Positions 47,356 to 56,335 of a stretch of DNA of 64,000 nt are shown piece after piece. The stretch's first letter is position 1; each line of letters begins with the position of its first letter. The translations under genes were made by a program, and so were the position numbers. The notes under the pieces were generated by a model, which did no database searches, was not told the DNA's origin, and worked only from the letters and a program-made list of their open reading frames with translations. The stretch is taken from NCBI RefSeq assembly GCF_001753205.1, contig NZ_CP017560.1:2418001-2482000 (forward strand). The letters are read 5' to 3'. The stretch is from Sporosarcina ureilytica (GTDB taxonomy: Bacteria > Bacillota > Bacilli > Bacillales_A > Planococcaceae).

Positions 47356-48243
47356 TTAAATAAAAATCCGTTTCGAACTTTGAAAGTTCTTAATAGCTTG
47401 ATTCACATCGTTTTCATCTTCTAATCCTACTAACGGTAGTCTCACTTCACCTACATCTACCCCAAACACTTTAAGCGCATATTTAATAGGTACTGGATTC
47501 GGCGCTGTAAATAATGCATTAAATAATGGCAAAAGGGTGCGGTGCATTGTTGCCGCCACAGCCGTACGTCCTTCCAAATGTGCGGCAATCATTTTCTGCA
47601 TTTCATTCCCTACAATATGAGAAGAAACAGAAACAACCCCATCTCCACCAATTGCAAGCAATGGCAATGCCAATGCATCATCACCGCTGTAGACCTTAAA
47701 TTCATCGTCAGTACCACTAATAATTGCAGCCATTTGCGCCAGATCCCCACTCGCTTCCTTGATCGCACGAATGTTTTTTATTTTCGATAACGCAATGGTC
47801 GTTGCCGGCAGCATATTAATGACTGAACGTCCCGGAATATTATATAAAAGGATTGGCAACTCGGTCTCATTGGCAATGGTCGAAAAATGTGCGAACAAAC
47901 CTTTTTGGTCCGGCTTGTTATAGTAAGGTGTCACAAGCATAATTCCATCCACTCCGCACTTTTCAGCGAGCTTTGTCGCTCCTATAGAGCCAGCCGTCGA
48001 ATTGCTTCCTGTCCCCGCTATAATCGGAATTCTACCATTCACTCTTTTCACAGTAAACGTGAGCAGCTCTTCCATTTCTTTTCTTGTTAAAGTAGGAGAT
48101 TCGCCAGTCGTTCCACAAACAACTAATGAGTCCGAGCTATTCTCTATAAGGTGTTCAATTAACTGAGCAGTTTTTTCAAAATCAATGTCTCCTGTTTGTG
48201 AAAAAGGGGTGACCATCGCCGTTGATATTCGTCCGAGTTCCAT
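47356..48243 (-). CDS. dapA: 4-hydroxy-tetrahydrodipicolinate synthase DapA
   Basis: Condenses pyruvate with aspartate semialdehyde, the first committed step to lysine, diaminopimelate and spore dipicolinate. The 295-residue TIM-barrel has the Schiff-base Lys162 (RAIKEASGDL), Tyr134 (LLYNIPGR) and GTTGES (44-49). ATG 48243 has AGGAAGG upstream; six more in-frame codons precede it. It follows asd by 19 bases with no dapG aspartokinase gene between them, unlike B. subtilis. Confidence 0.96.
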   Translation of the reverse strand: MELGRISTAMVTPFSQTGDIDFEKTAQLIEHLIENSSDSLVVCGTTGESPTLTRKEMEELLTFTVKRVNGRIPIIAGTGSNSTAGSIGATKLAEKCGVDGIMLVTPYYNKPDQKGLFAHFSTIANETELPILLYNIPGRSVINMLPATTIALSKIKNIRAIKEASGDLAQMAAIISGTDDEFKVYSGDDALALPLLAIGGDGVVSVSSHIVGNEMQKMIAAHLEGRTAVAATMHRTLLPLFNALFTAPNPVPIKYALKVFGVDVGEVRLPLVGLEDENDVNQAIKNFQSSKRIFI

Positions 48244-48262
48244 TTTATCCTTCCTTTTCAAA

Positions 48263-49303
48263 TCATATAGATGTTTTTATCTCAACAAGGCTTTCCGCTA
48301 TTTGAACAGAGTTTAAAGCGGCCCCTTTCAATAAATTATCCGACACAACCCATAAATGGAAGCCAGTAGAAACATCTGGATCTTTTCGAATACGACCTAC
48401 AAACACATCGTCTTTTCCTTCCGCAAATAAAGGCATCGGATATGTTTGAGTATCTACATCGTCTTGCAAAACAATACCTTTCGCATGACTAAGGACATCT
48501 CGTATTTCTTCAACTGTTACATTTTCTTGATCTACTTCTATATATAAAGATTCTGAGTGCCCAGTTACGATAGGGAGACGTACGCACGTTGCAGAAACTT
48601 GCAACTTCGGCATATTGAATATCTTTTTCGTCTCGTTCATCATTTTCAGTTCTTCAAGTGTATATCCTGAAGCGTCAAAAGCGTCAATTTGTGGAATTGC
48701 ATTAAATGCGATTGGATAATGTTTTTTCCCTGCAGCTGAGGGTAATAATTTCCCTTCAATTTCTGCACGACCTTCCAGTTGGTCAGATTGCGCATGTAAC
48801 TCATCAATCGCTTCTGCACCTGCTCCTGAAACAGCTTGATACGTTGACACGACAATTCGTTTCAAACCAAACTTTTCTCGAATTGGCTCCAATGCTGCGA
48901 CCATTTGAATCGTAGAACAGTTTGGATTGGCAATAATTCCGTTATGTTGACGAAGTGCATCTAAATTCACTTCTGGTACGACAAGTGGAATATCCTCAAC
49001 CATCCGAAAAGCGCTCGTATTATCTATTACGACTGCTCCGCGTTTTACTGCTTCCTGTGCAAACATTTCAGAAATTTTACCGCCTGCACTAAAAAATGCA
49101 ATATCTACTCCATCAAATGCTTCTGGAACAGTTTCTTCAACAACAAATTGCATTCCGCCTACTTCTACTTCATTTCCTGCCGATCTTTTTGAAGCAAGCA
49201 ACTTTATTGAACTTGAAGGAAAATTTCTTTCAAGTAATTTTTCTAATATTTTTGTCCCAACCGCTCCTGTTGCACCAACAATCGCTACATTCACTTTACC
49301 CAT
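48263..49303 (-). CDS. asd: Aspartate-semialdehyde dehydrogenase
   Basis: Makes aspartate semialdehyde for the lysine, threonine and methionine branches. The 346-residue protein has the NADP motif VGATGAVGTKIL, the active-site Cys129 (NPNCSTIQ), and later TGHSESLYIE with RIRKDPD. ATG 49303 has GGGAG seven bases upstream; seven more in-frame codons lie within or beyond that site. It is followed directly by dapA and appears to have its own extended -10 promoter, so asd-dapA can be made outside sporulation. Confidence 0.96.
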   Translation of the reverse strand: MGKVNVAIVGATGAVGTKILEKLLERNFPSSSIKLLASKRSAGNEVEVGGMQFVVEETVPEAFDGVDIAFFSAGGKISEMFAQEAVKRGAVVIDNTSAFRMVEDIPLVVPEVNLDALRQHNGIIANPNCSTIQMVAALEPIREKFGLKRIVVSTYQAVSGAGAEAIDELHAQSDQLEGRAEIEGKLLPSAAGKKHYPIAFNAIPQIDAFDASGYTLEELKMMNETKKIFNMPKLQVSATCVRLPIVTGHSESLYIEVDQENVTVEEIRDVLSHAKGIVLQDDVDTQTYPMPLFAEGKDDVFVGRIRKDPDVSTGFHLWVVSDNLLKGAALNSVQIAESLVEIKTSI

Positions 49304-49345
49304 TCTAAATCTCCCTTTCAGCATCTATGCAGTAGTATTGGAAAG

Positions 49346-49354
49346 ATTATATCA
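49346..49354 (-). promoter_or_regulatory. Candidate extended -10 promoter for asd-dapA
   Basis: Minus-strand TGATATAAT (TGn plus TATAAT) about 43 bases before the asd ATG, in the 79-base gap after dpaB. No clear -35 is present. Confidence 0.5.
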
Positions 49355-49382
49355 TAAGTATGACTCTAGCGTGTAAGAACCT

Positions 49383-49973
49383 TCACTTTTCTTCGTGAAT
49401 TATTAATAGTGGCTGTAATTGCTCTTTTCTAATAGCGGCTTCTGCGGCTGGTACCATGCGGGTAAAATCAGAGATAAGGGAGTTTGGTTTTTTGAATGGG
49501 TCATCTTGACCAAATGGAATAAAGAAGACATTTTTCATATTAAGGAGTTTCATAATATTCGGCCCATTTAACCCGAGTGCGTCATTCGTGGAAATTCCTA
49601 ATAAGACAGGACTACCATTTCGTAATGTGGCTTTCGCCGCCATTAACACTGGTGAATCTGTTGCAGCATTTGCAAATTTACTAAGGGAATTTCCTGTAAT
49701 CGGGGCAATAATCATACAATCTACGGGCGTACTTGGTCCAAAAGGTTCAGCACCTACAATGGTCGAGATGACCTTTTCGCCAGTTGCCTTTTCAATCCTT
49801 TCAATCCATTCCTCTCCGGTTCCAAATCTAGTAGCAGCAGTAAGAACTGAATGTGTAATGACCGGAACTACCGTCGCACCTGCATCTTTTAAAGAATCTA
49901 TCATGGGAATCACTTCTTCATACGTACAATGTGAGGCGGTTATTCCAAGGCCAATCCGCTTTCCTTGTAACAT
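49383..49973 (-). CDS. dpaB: Dipicolinate synthase subunit B (SpoVFB)
   Basis: Flavoprotein-like subunit that, with DpaA, oxidises dihydrodipicolinate to dipicolinic acid in the mother cell. The 196-residue protein has GITASHCTYEEVIPMI at the N-terminus, FGTGEEW, the flavoprotein block CMIIAPITGNSLSKFANAATDSPVLMAAKATLR and LLNMKNVFFIPFGQDDP, all characteristic. It lies 12 bases after dpaA. Confidence 0.95.
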   Translation of the reverse strand: MLQGKRIGLGITASHCTYEEVIPMIDSLKDAGATVVPVITHSVLTAATRFGTGEEWIERIEKATGEKVISTIVGAEPFGPSTPVDCMIIAPITGNSLSKFANAATDSPVLMAAKATLRNGSPVLLGISTNDALGLNGPNIMKLLNMKNVFFIPFGQDDPFKKPNSLISDFTRMVPAAEAAIRKEQLQPLLIIHEEK

Positions 49974-49985
49974 TTATTTCCCCTT

Positions 49986-50759
49986 TCATCTTCGGTTTAT
50001 CCGTTTGAGCGCATCTCTTAAAGCATTTGCTGCATCAAACGGAAAATGCTTCCCCGGCAGACCAGGGAGTAATGTATAATATTCAACATTTTCCGTTTCA
50101 GCTAGGCAGCCCGGTGCTGATGCCAGATCAAAGATGAAGCGGGGTTGCTGGTTTCCAATTTTTAACCATTTAGCTGGGATTGTATTAACCAAATACGCAC
50201 CTTCCAATGGTAAATCTTCTGCAATCGAAGCAATTTGATAGCCAAGCATTTTTGCCTCCGCAAGTTGTGCCTCCGCACGAGCAACAACCATTACGCGCCC
50301 GCCGACACCGCGAAGCATCTCAGCAACCATTTTTCCAACTCTTCCGAAACCTGCAATGAGAAATAGGCTATCTCTAATTGTTCGGTCCGTTTCCATATAA
50401 AATTCTTTCAAAAAAGCTTCGGCGGTGATATGTGCATTTTCCCATATATATAATTCTTCCTTCAAATAGGAATGGATGGATAAACCCGCCTCTTGAAAAG
50501 ACTTCAACCATTCCGTTGATGTAACCCCCGTATACAATGTCGGTTTGTTTTTTAGTAATTCAACTGGAATGGTTCCTGTCATTTGTAAAATCGGAAAAAC
50601 AATATGATTTGGTTGAAAATGAATGATTTCATTACTTAATTCCTCAGAATAATGATCCGTTTGCACAATTCGGCAGTCATATCCGTCCCCACTCATTAAG
50701 TTTTTACACACATTGAGTCGTTCATCTGTGCCAATAAATAACCATTTTTGATTACTCAT
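49986..50759 (-). CDS. dpaA: Dipicolinate synthase subunit A (SpoVFA), short form
   Basis: Dehydrogenase subunit of dipicolinate synthase. The 257-residue protein has an N-terminal alpha/beta domain and an NAD-binding Rossmann domain (LIAGFGRVGKMVAEMLRGVGG, RAEAQLAEAKMLGY), then NTIPAKW, FDLASAPGC and LLPGLPGK, which match DpaA. It is about 40 residues shorter than the 297-residue B. subtilis protein, with the deficit mainly in the first half; the ATG at 50759 overlaps the ymxH end by eight bases and nothing suggests an upstream start, so this looks like a compact or divergent version rather than a truncation. Confidence 0.9.
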   Translation of the reverse strand: MSNQKWLFIGTDERLNVCKNLMSGDGYDCRIVQTDHYSEELSNEIIHFQPNHIVFPILQMTGTIPVELLKNKPTLYTGVTSTEWLKSFQEAGLSIHSYLKEELYIWENAHITAEAFLKEFYMETDRTIRDSLFLIAGFGRVGKMVAEMLRGVGGRVMVVARAEAQLAEAKMLGYQIASIAEDLPLEGAYLVNTIPAKWLKIGNQQPRFIFDLASAPGCLAETENVEYYTLLPGLPGKHFPFDAANALRDALKRINRR

Positions 50760-51018
50760 CTAAATAAACCTCATCCATCCGACTTGTTTTACCAAAAAGA
50801 ATGCGATGCTCACCAATCAAAACAATTTCTTCCCATGGAATAAACTCCTCAGAAGCATCATTTTTAAACCCAAACAGCCCCGTTCTTTTTTTAATTTCTA
50901 ATCCAATAATTTCTCCAGTTTCTCCATTAAAAATTAAATCCGTATCCGCGAGAAGTCCGTAACGTACGCCATCTTTCACTTGTATTAATTCTTTTTGTGC
51001 AAGTTCCGATAGTAACAA
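50752..51018 (-). CDS. ymxH: YlmC/YmxH family PRC-barrel protein
   Basis: A small PRC-barrel protein (LLSELAQKELIQVKDGVRYGLLADTDLIFNGETGEIIGL in pieces, ending VLIGEHRILF), a family found in spore formers next to dpaA and mlpA; function unknown. The start is decided by the ribosome site: GAGGAG lies only one base before the ATG at 51024 but seven bases before the TTG at 51018, and the TTG gives an N-terminus M-L-LSEL in register with M-R-LSEL of the B. subtilis protein. I therefore call the TTG. It overlaps dpaA by eight bases. Confidence 0.85.
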   Translation of the reverse strand: MLLSELAQKELIQVKDGVRYGLLADTDLIFNGETGEIIGLEIKKRTGLFGFKNDASEEFIPWEEIVLIGEHRILFGKTSRMDEVYLDE

Positions 51019-51092
51019 CTTCATTCTCCTCTCTTCTTCTTTTTATCAATATATGACTAGAATCCGAAAAGATTGTTAACGAAGTTCAATTT

Positions 51093-52322
51093 CTAGCGTG
51101 TGGGTGGCGTAATTATTGAGATAGCCGGCTTCTTACAAAATAGATAAGCGATCATTTTTTCCACATTTAATTTTGTGACGCCAGTTATTTTAGTAACAAC
51201 TTCTTCTACATTTAAATTAGATTGTAATAAAAGTTCTTGATGACCATTACGCGACATACGTGATTCAGTACTCTCAAGTCCTAATAAAAAGCCAGTGATC
51301 ACAGACTGTTTCGCATTCTCCAATTCTTCTTCAAGAATGCCTTCTGATAATAAAGTTTGAATAACTGATTGAATCGTGTTTTGTAATGCCTCCAAATTTT
51401 CTGGCGAGGTTCCCCCATATATAATAAATGACCCCGCCTCCTCATAAGACGAATAATAAGAATAAATGGAATAAGCAAGCCCGTGCTCCTCGCGAACCTC
51501 TTGAAATAATCTAGAAGACATCCCACCGCCAATGATGCAATCTGCAATCGCTAATTCATATTTCCGTTCATCTTGAATGGATAACGATGGGAATCCTAAA
51601 CAAAGATGAGCTTGTTCGATATCTTTTTCCTTTACAGACACATTTGAATGAAATGCAGGAGCTATGTTCGTGGGTCCTTTTTGTATTGCATACACGCTTT
51701 TAAAGGCGCCAAATAACCGTTCAACAGAACTGATGAGGGTTTCATCATAATTTCCAGCGATTGAAATCACGATATTCTCAGGCCTATACAATCGATTCAT
51801 AAAGCTTTGAATAGATTGCTTGGTAAATTTAAGAACTGATTGTTTTGTCCCTAAAACCGGCTTGCCTATCGGGTGATCGGGATACATCGTTTTCCATAAT
51901 TGTTCATGTACGTCATCATCCGGAGTATCTTCACACATCGCTATTTCTTCTAAGATCACTAATTTTTCTTTTGCTATTTCTTCTTTATCAAATTTCGAAT
52001 GTAAAAGCATGTCTTCTAAAATAGTTAATGCATTTTCTGCATGCTCTTTTAATACCGTTGTATGAACACAAGTCGCTTCTTTAGAAGTAAATGCATTTAA
52101 CTCACCGCCAATCCGGTCAAACTCTTCAGCAATCGTTTTGGCAGTTCTACTCGTAGTTCCTTTGAACAGCATATGTTCAATGAAATGAGCCAAGCCCGCT
52201 TCTTCTTTCAATTCATCTTTTGAACCCGCTTGAATCCAAACCCCTAACGCGACCGAACGAACATGCGGCATATATTCATGAACAATTCGTACACCATTTG
52301 TGCATACGCTTTTTTTGACCAT
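51093..52322 (-). CDS. mlpA: M16 family zinc peptidase MlpA (YmxG)
   Basis: Processing-peptidase-like protein, 409 residues, with the inverted zinc motif in LAHFIEHMLFKGT, distal glutamate in LEEIAMCEDTPDDDVHE, and the second-half motif SSRLFQEVREEHGLAYSIYSYYSSY. B. subtilis mlpA affects extracellular protease production; the substrate is not known to me. ATG 52322 has AAAGGGGGAG upstream. The ylxY deacetylase gene that sits between pnp and mlpA in B. subtilis is absent. Confidence 0.92.
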   Translation of the reverse strand: MVKKSVCTNGVRIVHEYMPHVRSVALGVWIQAGSKDELKEEAGLAHFIEHMLFKGTTSRTAKTIAEEFDRIGGELNAFTSKEATCVHTTVLKEHAENALTILEDMLLHSKFDKEEIAKEKLVILEEIAMCEDTPDDDVHEQLWKTMYPDHPIGKPVLGTKQSVLKFTKQSIQSFMNRLYRPENIVISIAGNYDETLISSVERLFGAFKSVYAIQKGPTNIAPAFHSNVSVKEKDIEQAHLCLGFPSLSIQDERKYELAIADCIIGGGMSSRLFQEVREEHGLAYSIYSYYSSYEEAGSFIIYGGTSPENLEALQNTIQSVIQTLLSEGILEEELENAKQSVITGFLLGLESTESRMSRNGHQELLLQSNLNVEEVVTKITGVTKLNVEKMIAYLFCKKPAISIITPPTR

Positions 52323-52455
52323 ACAAACTCCCCCTTTCAACTATCAAAGGCATTGGACAATCCTATTTTGCCATATGTGTAAAGATGATGTATAGGCTAT
52401 TTGGAATGCCATACCTCCGCATACATCAACAATTGGCTTTTCTATATTTATGCGA

Positions 52456-52482
52456 TAAAAAAAGGCCTTACGATTAGGCCTT
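52456..52482 (-). terminator. Intrinsic terminator after pnp
   Basis: Stem AAGGCCT / AGGCCTT (52462-52482) with a 7-base loop followed on the minus strand by TTTTTTTATC. 20 bases after the pnp stop. Confidence 0.88.
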
Positions 52483-52502
52483 AAATGTTGCGTTAACTAT
52501 AA

Positions 52503-54623
52503 TTATTTACCTTCTTTTTCTGCTGCTTTTTTCTCTTCAATTAATACTTCTTTTCTTGATAAGTTGACGCGTCCTTGATTATCGATTTCGATAACTTTTA
52601 CAAGAAGTTCGTCACCCATTTTCAAGGCATCTTCAACTGCTTTTGTTCGCTCTTCCGCAATTTGAGAAATATGAAGTAGTCCATCTTTACCAGGGAATAT
52701 TTCTAGGAAAGCACCAAACTTTTCAATACGTTTAACTTTACCTAAGTAATACTCGCCTACTTTTGCTTCGCGAACGATATTTTCAATCATCTCTTTTGCT
52801 TTTTGGTTCATTTCGCTATTTGAAGAAGAAATGTAAATCGTTCCGTCTTGTTCTGTATCGATTTTCACATCTGTTTCTTCAATAATTTTATTAATTACTT
52901 TACCGCCAGGTCCAATAACATCACGGATTTTATCTGGATTAATTTGGATTTTCACAATTTTAGGCGCGAATTCTGATAGCTCTTCACGTGGACTTTCAAT
53001 AACCGAATTCATATGTTCAAGAATATGCAAACGTCCAATTTTTGCTTGCGTCAAAGACTCTTCAAGAATTTCACGTGAAAGTCCTTCGATTTTAATATCC
53101 ATTTGAAGTGCAGTAATTCCTTTTTCTGTTCCTGCTACTTTAAAGTCCATATCACCGAGTGCATCTTCCATCCCTTGAATATCTGAAAGGATTGAATAAT
53201 TCTCGTCTCTCTTAACAAGTCCCATCGCAATACCCGCAACTGGTGCTTTCAACGGAACCCCTGCATCCATCATCGCCATTGTAGATGAACAAATAGATGC
53301 TTGAGAAGAAGAACCATTAGACTCAAGAACTTCTGCTACTAGGCGCATTGTATATGGAAATTCAGCTTCATCTGGTAAAACAGCTTCAAGCGCTCGTTCT
53401 CCCAATGCACCGTGTCCAATTTCTCGACGACCTGGTCCACGAATTGGGCCAGTTTCCCCTACACTAAAGTTCGGGAAATTATAATGATGCATAAAACGTT
53501 TAGACTCTTCAAGACCTAAACCATCAATGATTTGAACTTCCCCTAATGCTCCTAATGTACATACACTTAATGTTTGCGTTTGACCGCGTGTAAACAGAGC
53601 CGAACCATGCGTTCTTGGCAACATGCCGACATGAGATTCTAGCGGACGAATTTCTTCAGGTGCACGGCCATCTGGGCGTACTTTTTCATCAGAAATCAGT
53701 CGACGAACCTCTTCTTTCACGAGTTCAGATAATACTGCTTTAACTTGCTTCATTGTTTCTTCGTCTGCTTCTGCTGCCTCATACTTCTCGACAACTTCCG
53801 CTTTTACCGCTTCAATCGCATCTTCACGCTCATGCTTTTCTTTCGTTTGGATCGCGTCTGTTAAACGAGTTCCATAAGCCGATTCAATTTCAGTTTTCAA
53901 CGCTTCATCTATTTCAAAGAGTGGAACTTCCATTTTCTCTTTTCCAACTTCAGCAGCAATCATCTCTTGGAACTCAACTAAACGAATAATTTCATTATGC
54001 CCAAACATAATTGCCTCTAGAATTACATCTTCCGTCACTTCAGATGCACCAGCTTCAACCATGTTAATTGCGTCTTTCGTTCCAGCAACAATGAGATCGA
54101 GATCGCTTTGCTCTTGCTGTTCTAACGTAGGATTTACAATAAACTCTCCATCAATACGGCCAATTTGAACACCTGCAATCGGGCCTTCAAATGGAATATC
54201 TGACACACATAATGCTAAAGATGAACCTATCATCGCAGCCATCTCAGGTGAACTGTCATTATCTACAGATAGGACTAACGAGATAACTTGTACGTCATTA
54301 CGAAAACCTTCTGCAAATAAAGGGCGAATTGGTCGGTCAATCAGTCTACTCGTTAAAACTGCTTTTTCTGACGGACGGCCTTCTCGTTTAATAAAACCAC
54401 CTGGTATTTTCCCAGCAGCATAAAGACGCTCTTCATAATTCACCGTTAACGGGAAGAAATCAAGACCTCTAGAATCCTTTGAAGCTGTCGCCGTTGAGAG
54501 CACTGTGGAATCTCCGTAACGGATTAGGACAGCGCCATTTGCTTGTTTTGCATATTGGCCAGTTTCAACGACCAATTGTCTACCAGCCCATTCGAGCGTG
54601 TAAACTTTCTTTTGTTCTGTCAT
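52503..54623 (-). CDS. pnp: Polyribonucleotide nucleotidyltransferase (PNPase)
   Basis: Trimeric 3'-5' phosphorolytic RNase. The 706-residue protein has two RNase PH-like domains (first: [21 protein letters not shown] ... [22 protein letters not shown]; second: [14 protein letters not shown] ... [27 protein letters not shown]), a KH domain ([20 protein letters not shown]) and a C-terminal S1 domain ([30 protein letters not shown]). ATG 54623 has AAAGGGG eight bases upstream. Confidence 0.98.
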   Translation of the reverse strand: MTEQKKVYTLEWAGRQLVVETGQYAKQANGAVLIRYGDSTVLSTATASKDSRGLDFFPLTVNYEERLYAAGKIPGGFIKREGRPSEKAVLTSRLIDRPIRPLFAEGFRNDVQVISLVLSVDNDSSPEMAAMIGSSLALCVSDIPFEGPIAGVQIGRIDGEFIVNPTLEQQEQSDLDLIVAGTKDAINMVEAGASEVTEDVILEAIMFGHNEIIRLVEFQEMIAAEVGKEKMEVPLFEIDEALKTEIESAYGTRLTDAIQTKEKHEREDAIEAVKAEVVEKYEAAEADEETMKQVKAVLSELVKEEVRRLISDEKVRPDGRAPEEIRPLESHVGMLPRTHGSALFTRGQTQTLSVCTLGALGEVQIIDGLGLEESKRFMHHYNFPNFSVGETGPIRGPGRREIGHGALGERALEAVLPDEAEFPYTMRLVAEVLESNGSSSQASICSSTMAMMDAGVPLKAPVAGIAMGLVKRDENYSILSDIQGMEDALGDMDFKVAGTEKGITALQMDIKIEGLSREILEESLTQAKIGRLHILEHMNSVIESPREELSEFAPKIVKIQINPDKIRDVIGPGGKVINKIIEETDVKIDTEQDGTIYISSSNSEMNQKAKEMIENIVREAKVGEYYLGKVKRIEKFGAFLEIFPGKDGLLHISQIAEERTKAVEDALKMGDELLVKVIEIDNQGRVNLSRKEVLIEEKKAAEKEGK

Positions 54624-54894
54624 GAGTGAACCCCTTTCCATTTATCAACAAACTAGATATCATACGTTGTATGTATTAATTGTAGTGTACCAAATAAGGC
54701 GGGATGATGCTAAATATTTGTAGCTGAAAACGATAACAATCCAAGCATTTATACCCAGACCATATGTTTAAGTTTGCATAATTCTTAGCTGCCTACTTAT
54801 ATTATCTCAAATTCAACTTTTTACTCTTCTGTTCCTTAACATTTATCATCTAACCGCTTTATGTTATAATTATCCATTTCTCTTCAGAATAATA
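54624..54894 (-). other. Leader/intergenic region upstream of pnp
   Basis: About 270 bases between the rpsO terminator and pnp. It is AT-rich; I see no convincing promoter, riboswitch or coding frame. pnp leaders are often autoregulated through a 5' stem, but no clear long stem is visible here. Confidence 0.35.
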
Positions 54895-54917
54895 AAAAGC
54901 GGGCAATGCCCGCTTTT
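54895..54917 (-). terminator. Intrinsic terminator after rpsO
   Basis: Perfect 10-bp stem AAAAGCGGGC / GCCCGCTTTT with a 3-base loop, T-run continuing as TTATTATT on the minus strand. 14 bases beyond the rpsO stop. Confidence 0.9.
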
Positions 54918-54931
54918 AAGTAGTCATCTTA

Positions 54932-55201
54932 TTATCGGCGTAGACCGAGTTTAGCGATAAGATTACGGTAACGCTCAACTTCATTGTTACGTAAGTACTT
55001 TAGAAGTTTACGGCGTGTTCCAACCATTTTCATAAGTCCACGACGTGAATGGTGGTCTTTCTTATGAGTAGATAAATGGCGGTTCAGGTTGTTAATCTCT
55101 TCAGTAAGGATAGCGATCTGAATATCTGCAGATCCAGTATCGTTTTCATGAGTTTTGAATTCTTCAATCAACTCATTTTTACGCTCTTGTGTAATAGCCA
55201 T
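54932..55201 (-). CDS. rpsO: 30S ribosomal protein S15
   Basis: Binds the central domain of 16S rRNA. The 89-residue protein ([58 protein letters not shown]) has standard length. ATG 55201 follows AGGAGGTG by six bases. It has its own promoter and a leader of about 90 bases. Confidence 0.98.
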   Translation of the reverse strand: MAITQERKNELIEEFKTHENDTGSADIQIAILTEEINNLNRHLSTHKKDHHSRRGLMKMVGTRRKLLKYLRNNEVERYRNLIAKLGLRR

Positions 55202-55327
55202 CCTTTTCACCTCCTATACAAAATATCCCCAATCTCCTCGCATACGTTGGTGATGCGTTATGCCAAGAAACGGTTCGTACCTTTATCAGTACCAATTTAT
55301 CATAACATGTCTATTTTTCAATGTAAA
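55202..55327 (-). promoter_or_regulatory. rpsO promoter and possible S15-binding leader
   Basis: Minus-strand TTTACA (55322-55327) and TATGAT (55299-55304) are 17 bases apart. The transcript leader of roughly 90 bases contains CGCAT / ATGCG (near 55235-55255) around CACCAACGT, and GGTACGAACC. S15 represses its own synthesis through leader structures in several Bacilli, so an autoregulatory RNA is plausible; I could not fold it with confidence. Confidence 0.5.
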
Positions 55328-55335
55328 GGAAACCG

Positions 55336-56277
55336 TTAACGTTCCAATAACATTTCTTTAGCACGCTCTTTATCTCTACTTATCTGTTCAATGAGTGCAG
55401 TAAAAGAGTCAAATTTCTTCTCGGGGCGTATGAAATATATCCACTCAACTGCAACAGCTTTCCCGTATATATCTTCTTCAAAATCCAATATATGTACTTC
55501 CACGGTTGTTTGTTGCTGTCCTTTTTCGAATGTCGGCTTTACGCCAACATTACAAACACCGTCATACTTTTTACCATCAATCATGATTTGAACCGCATAT
55601 ACACCATTTAGGGGAAGAATTGAGTCTTCAGGCGGTAAAATATTAGCAGTTGGAAATCCAAGTTTTCGCCCATTCTTTTCTCCGTGTACCACCGTACCAA
55701 TTGTCCGAAAGTTTCTTCCAAGTAAAATGGCGGCTTTTTCCACTTTTCCTTCTGACAATAAAATTCTAATACGTGTAGACGAAACCTTGTCTTCTTGATC
55801 AATCACCTTACCAACAATCGTCGTCTCGTACATATCATTAGATAAACGCTCCATATCATGCATCGTTCCAGCACCTTTTGCACCAAAGGAATAATCAAAA
55901 CCGGCCGTTACATGTTTGACGCCTAACTTCTTAATAAACACTTCAACAAACTGTTCTGGAGAAAGAGAAGCTAGAGCCTTATCAAATTTCACGACAAATA
56001 ATACATCTACACCGAGGGAGCGAAGCACTGTTGCCTTCTCTTCAAATGGCGTAATATACCCCACCTTATTCTTGCCATCACCAAGCACATGGGATGGGTG
56101 TGGATTAAATGTCATCACTGCTGATTGAATCTCAAGTTCTCTTGCTTTATCGATTGCTTTTTGAATAACAGTTTGATGCCCTTTATGTAACCCATCGAAA
56201 AAACCGATGGCAAGCGAGTATTGACCTTCTTTATCTATTGAAACGTGATCAGGGTAATTTAGTTCATAAATCTCCAC
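55336..56277 (-). CDS. ribF: Bifunctional riboflavin kinase / FAD synthetase RibF
   Basis: Makes FMN and then FAD. The 313-residue protein has the N-terminal FMN adenylyltransferase domain (LAIGFFDGLHKGHQTVI, FNPHP, GFDYSFGAKGAGT, KVSSTRIRILLSEG) and C-terminal riboflavin kinase domain (GTVVHGEKNGRKLGFPTANI, NGVYAVQ, VGVKPTF, VEVHILDFEEDIYGK). The start is GTG 56277 with GGAGGGGG five bases upstream. It follows truB by 58 bases. Confidence 0.97.
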   Translation of the reverse strand: MEIYELNYPDHVSIDKEGQYSLAIGFFDGLHKGHQTVIQKAIDKARELEIQSAVMTFNPHPSHVLGDGKNKVGYITPFEEKATVLRSLGVDVLFVVKFDKALASLSPEQFVEVFIKKLGVKHVTAGFDYSFGAKGAGTMHDMERLSNDMYETTIVGKVIDQEDKVSSTRIRILLSEGKVEKAAILLGRNFRTIGTVVHGEKNGRKLGFPTANILPPEDSILPLNGVYAVQIMIDGKKYDGVCNVGVKPTFEKGQQQTTVEVHILDFEEDIYGKAVAVEWIYFIRPEKKFDSFTALIEQISRDKERAKEMLLER

Positions 56278-56335
56278 GTTTCCCCCTCCTTAAACTTACT
56301 GTTCTCGTGCTCTAGTTTAAGCGCCCTGAACTTTC

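Noticed and set aside
47356-49400. Lysine riboswitch upstream of asd or dapA
   Set aside because: The asd upstream gap is only 79 bases and the asd-dapA gap 19 bases, too short for an L-box.
49588-50079. Plus-strand open frame of about 163 codons across dpaB and dpaA
   Set aside because: Antisense to two conserved genes and crossing their boundary; no protein family recognised.
51019-51092. CATATATTG upstream of ymxH as a sigma-K -10 for the dpaA-dpaB operon
   Set aside because: The expected AC at 17 bases upstream is not in register, and the match is only partial.
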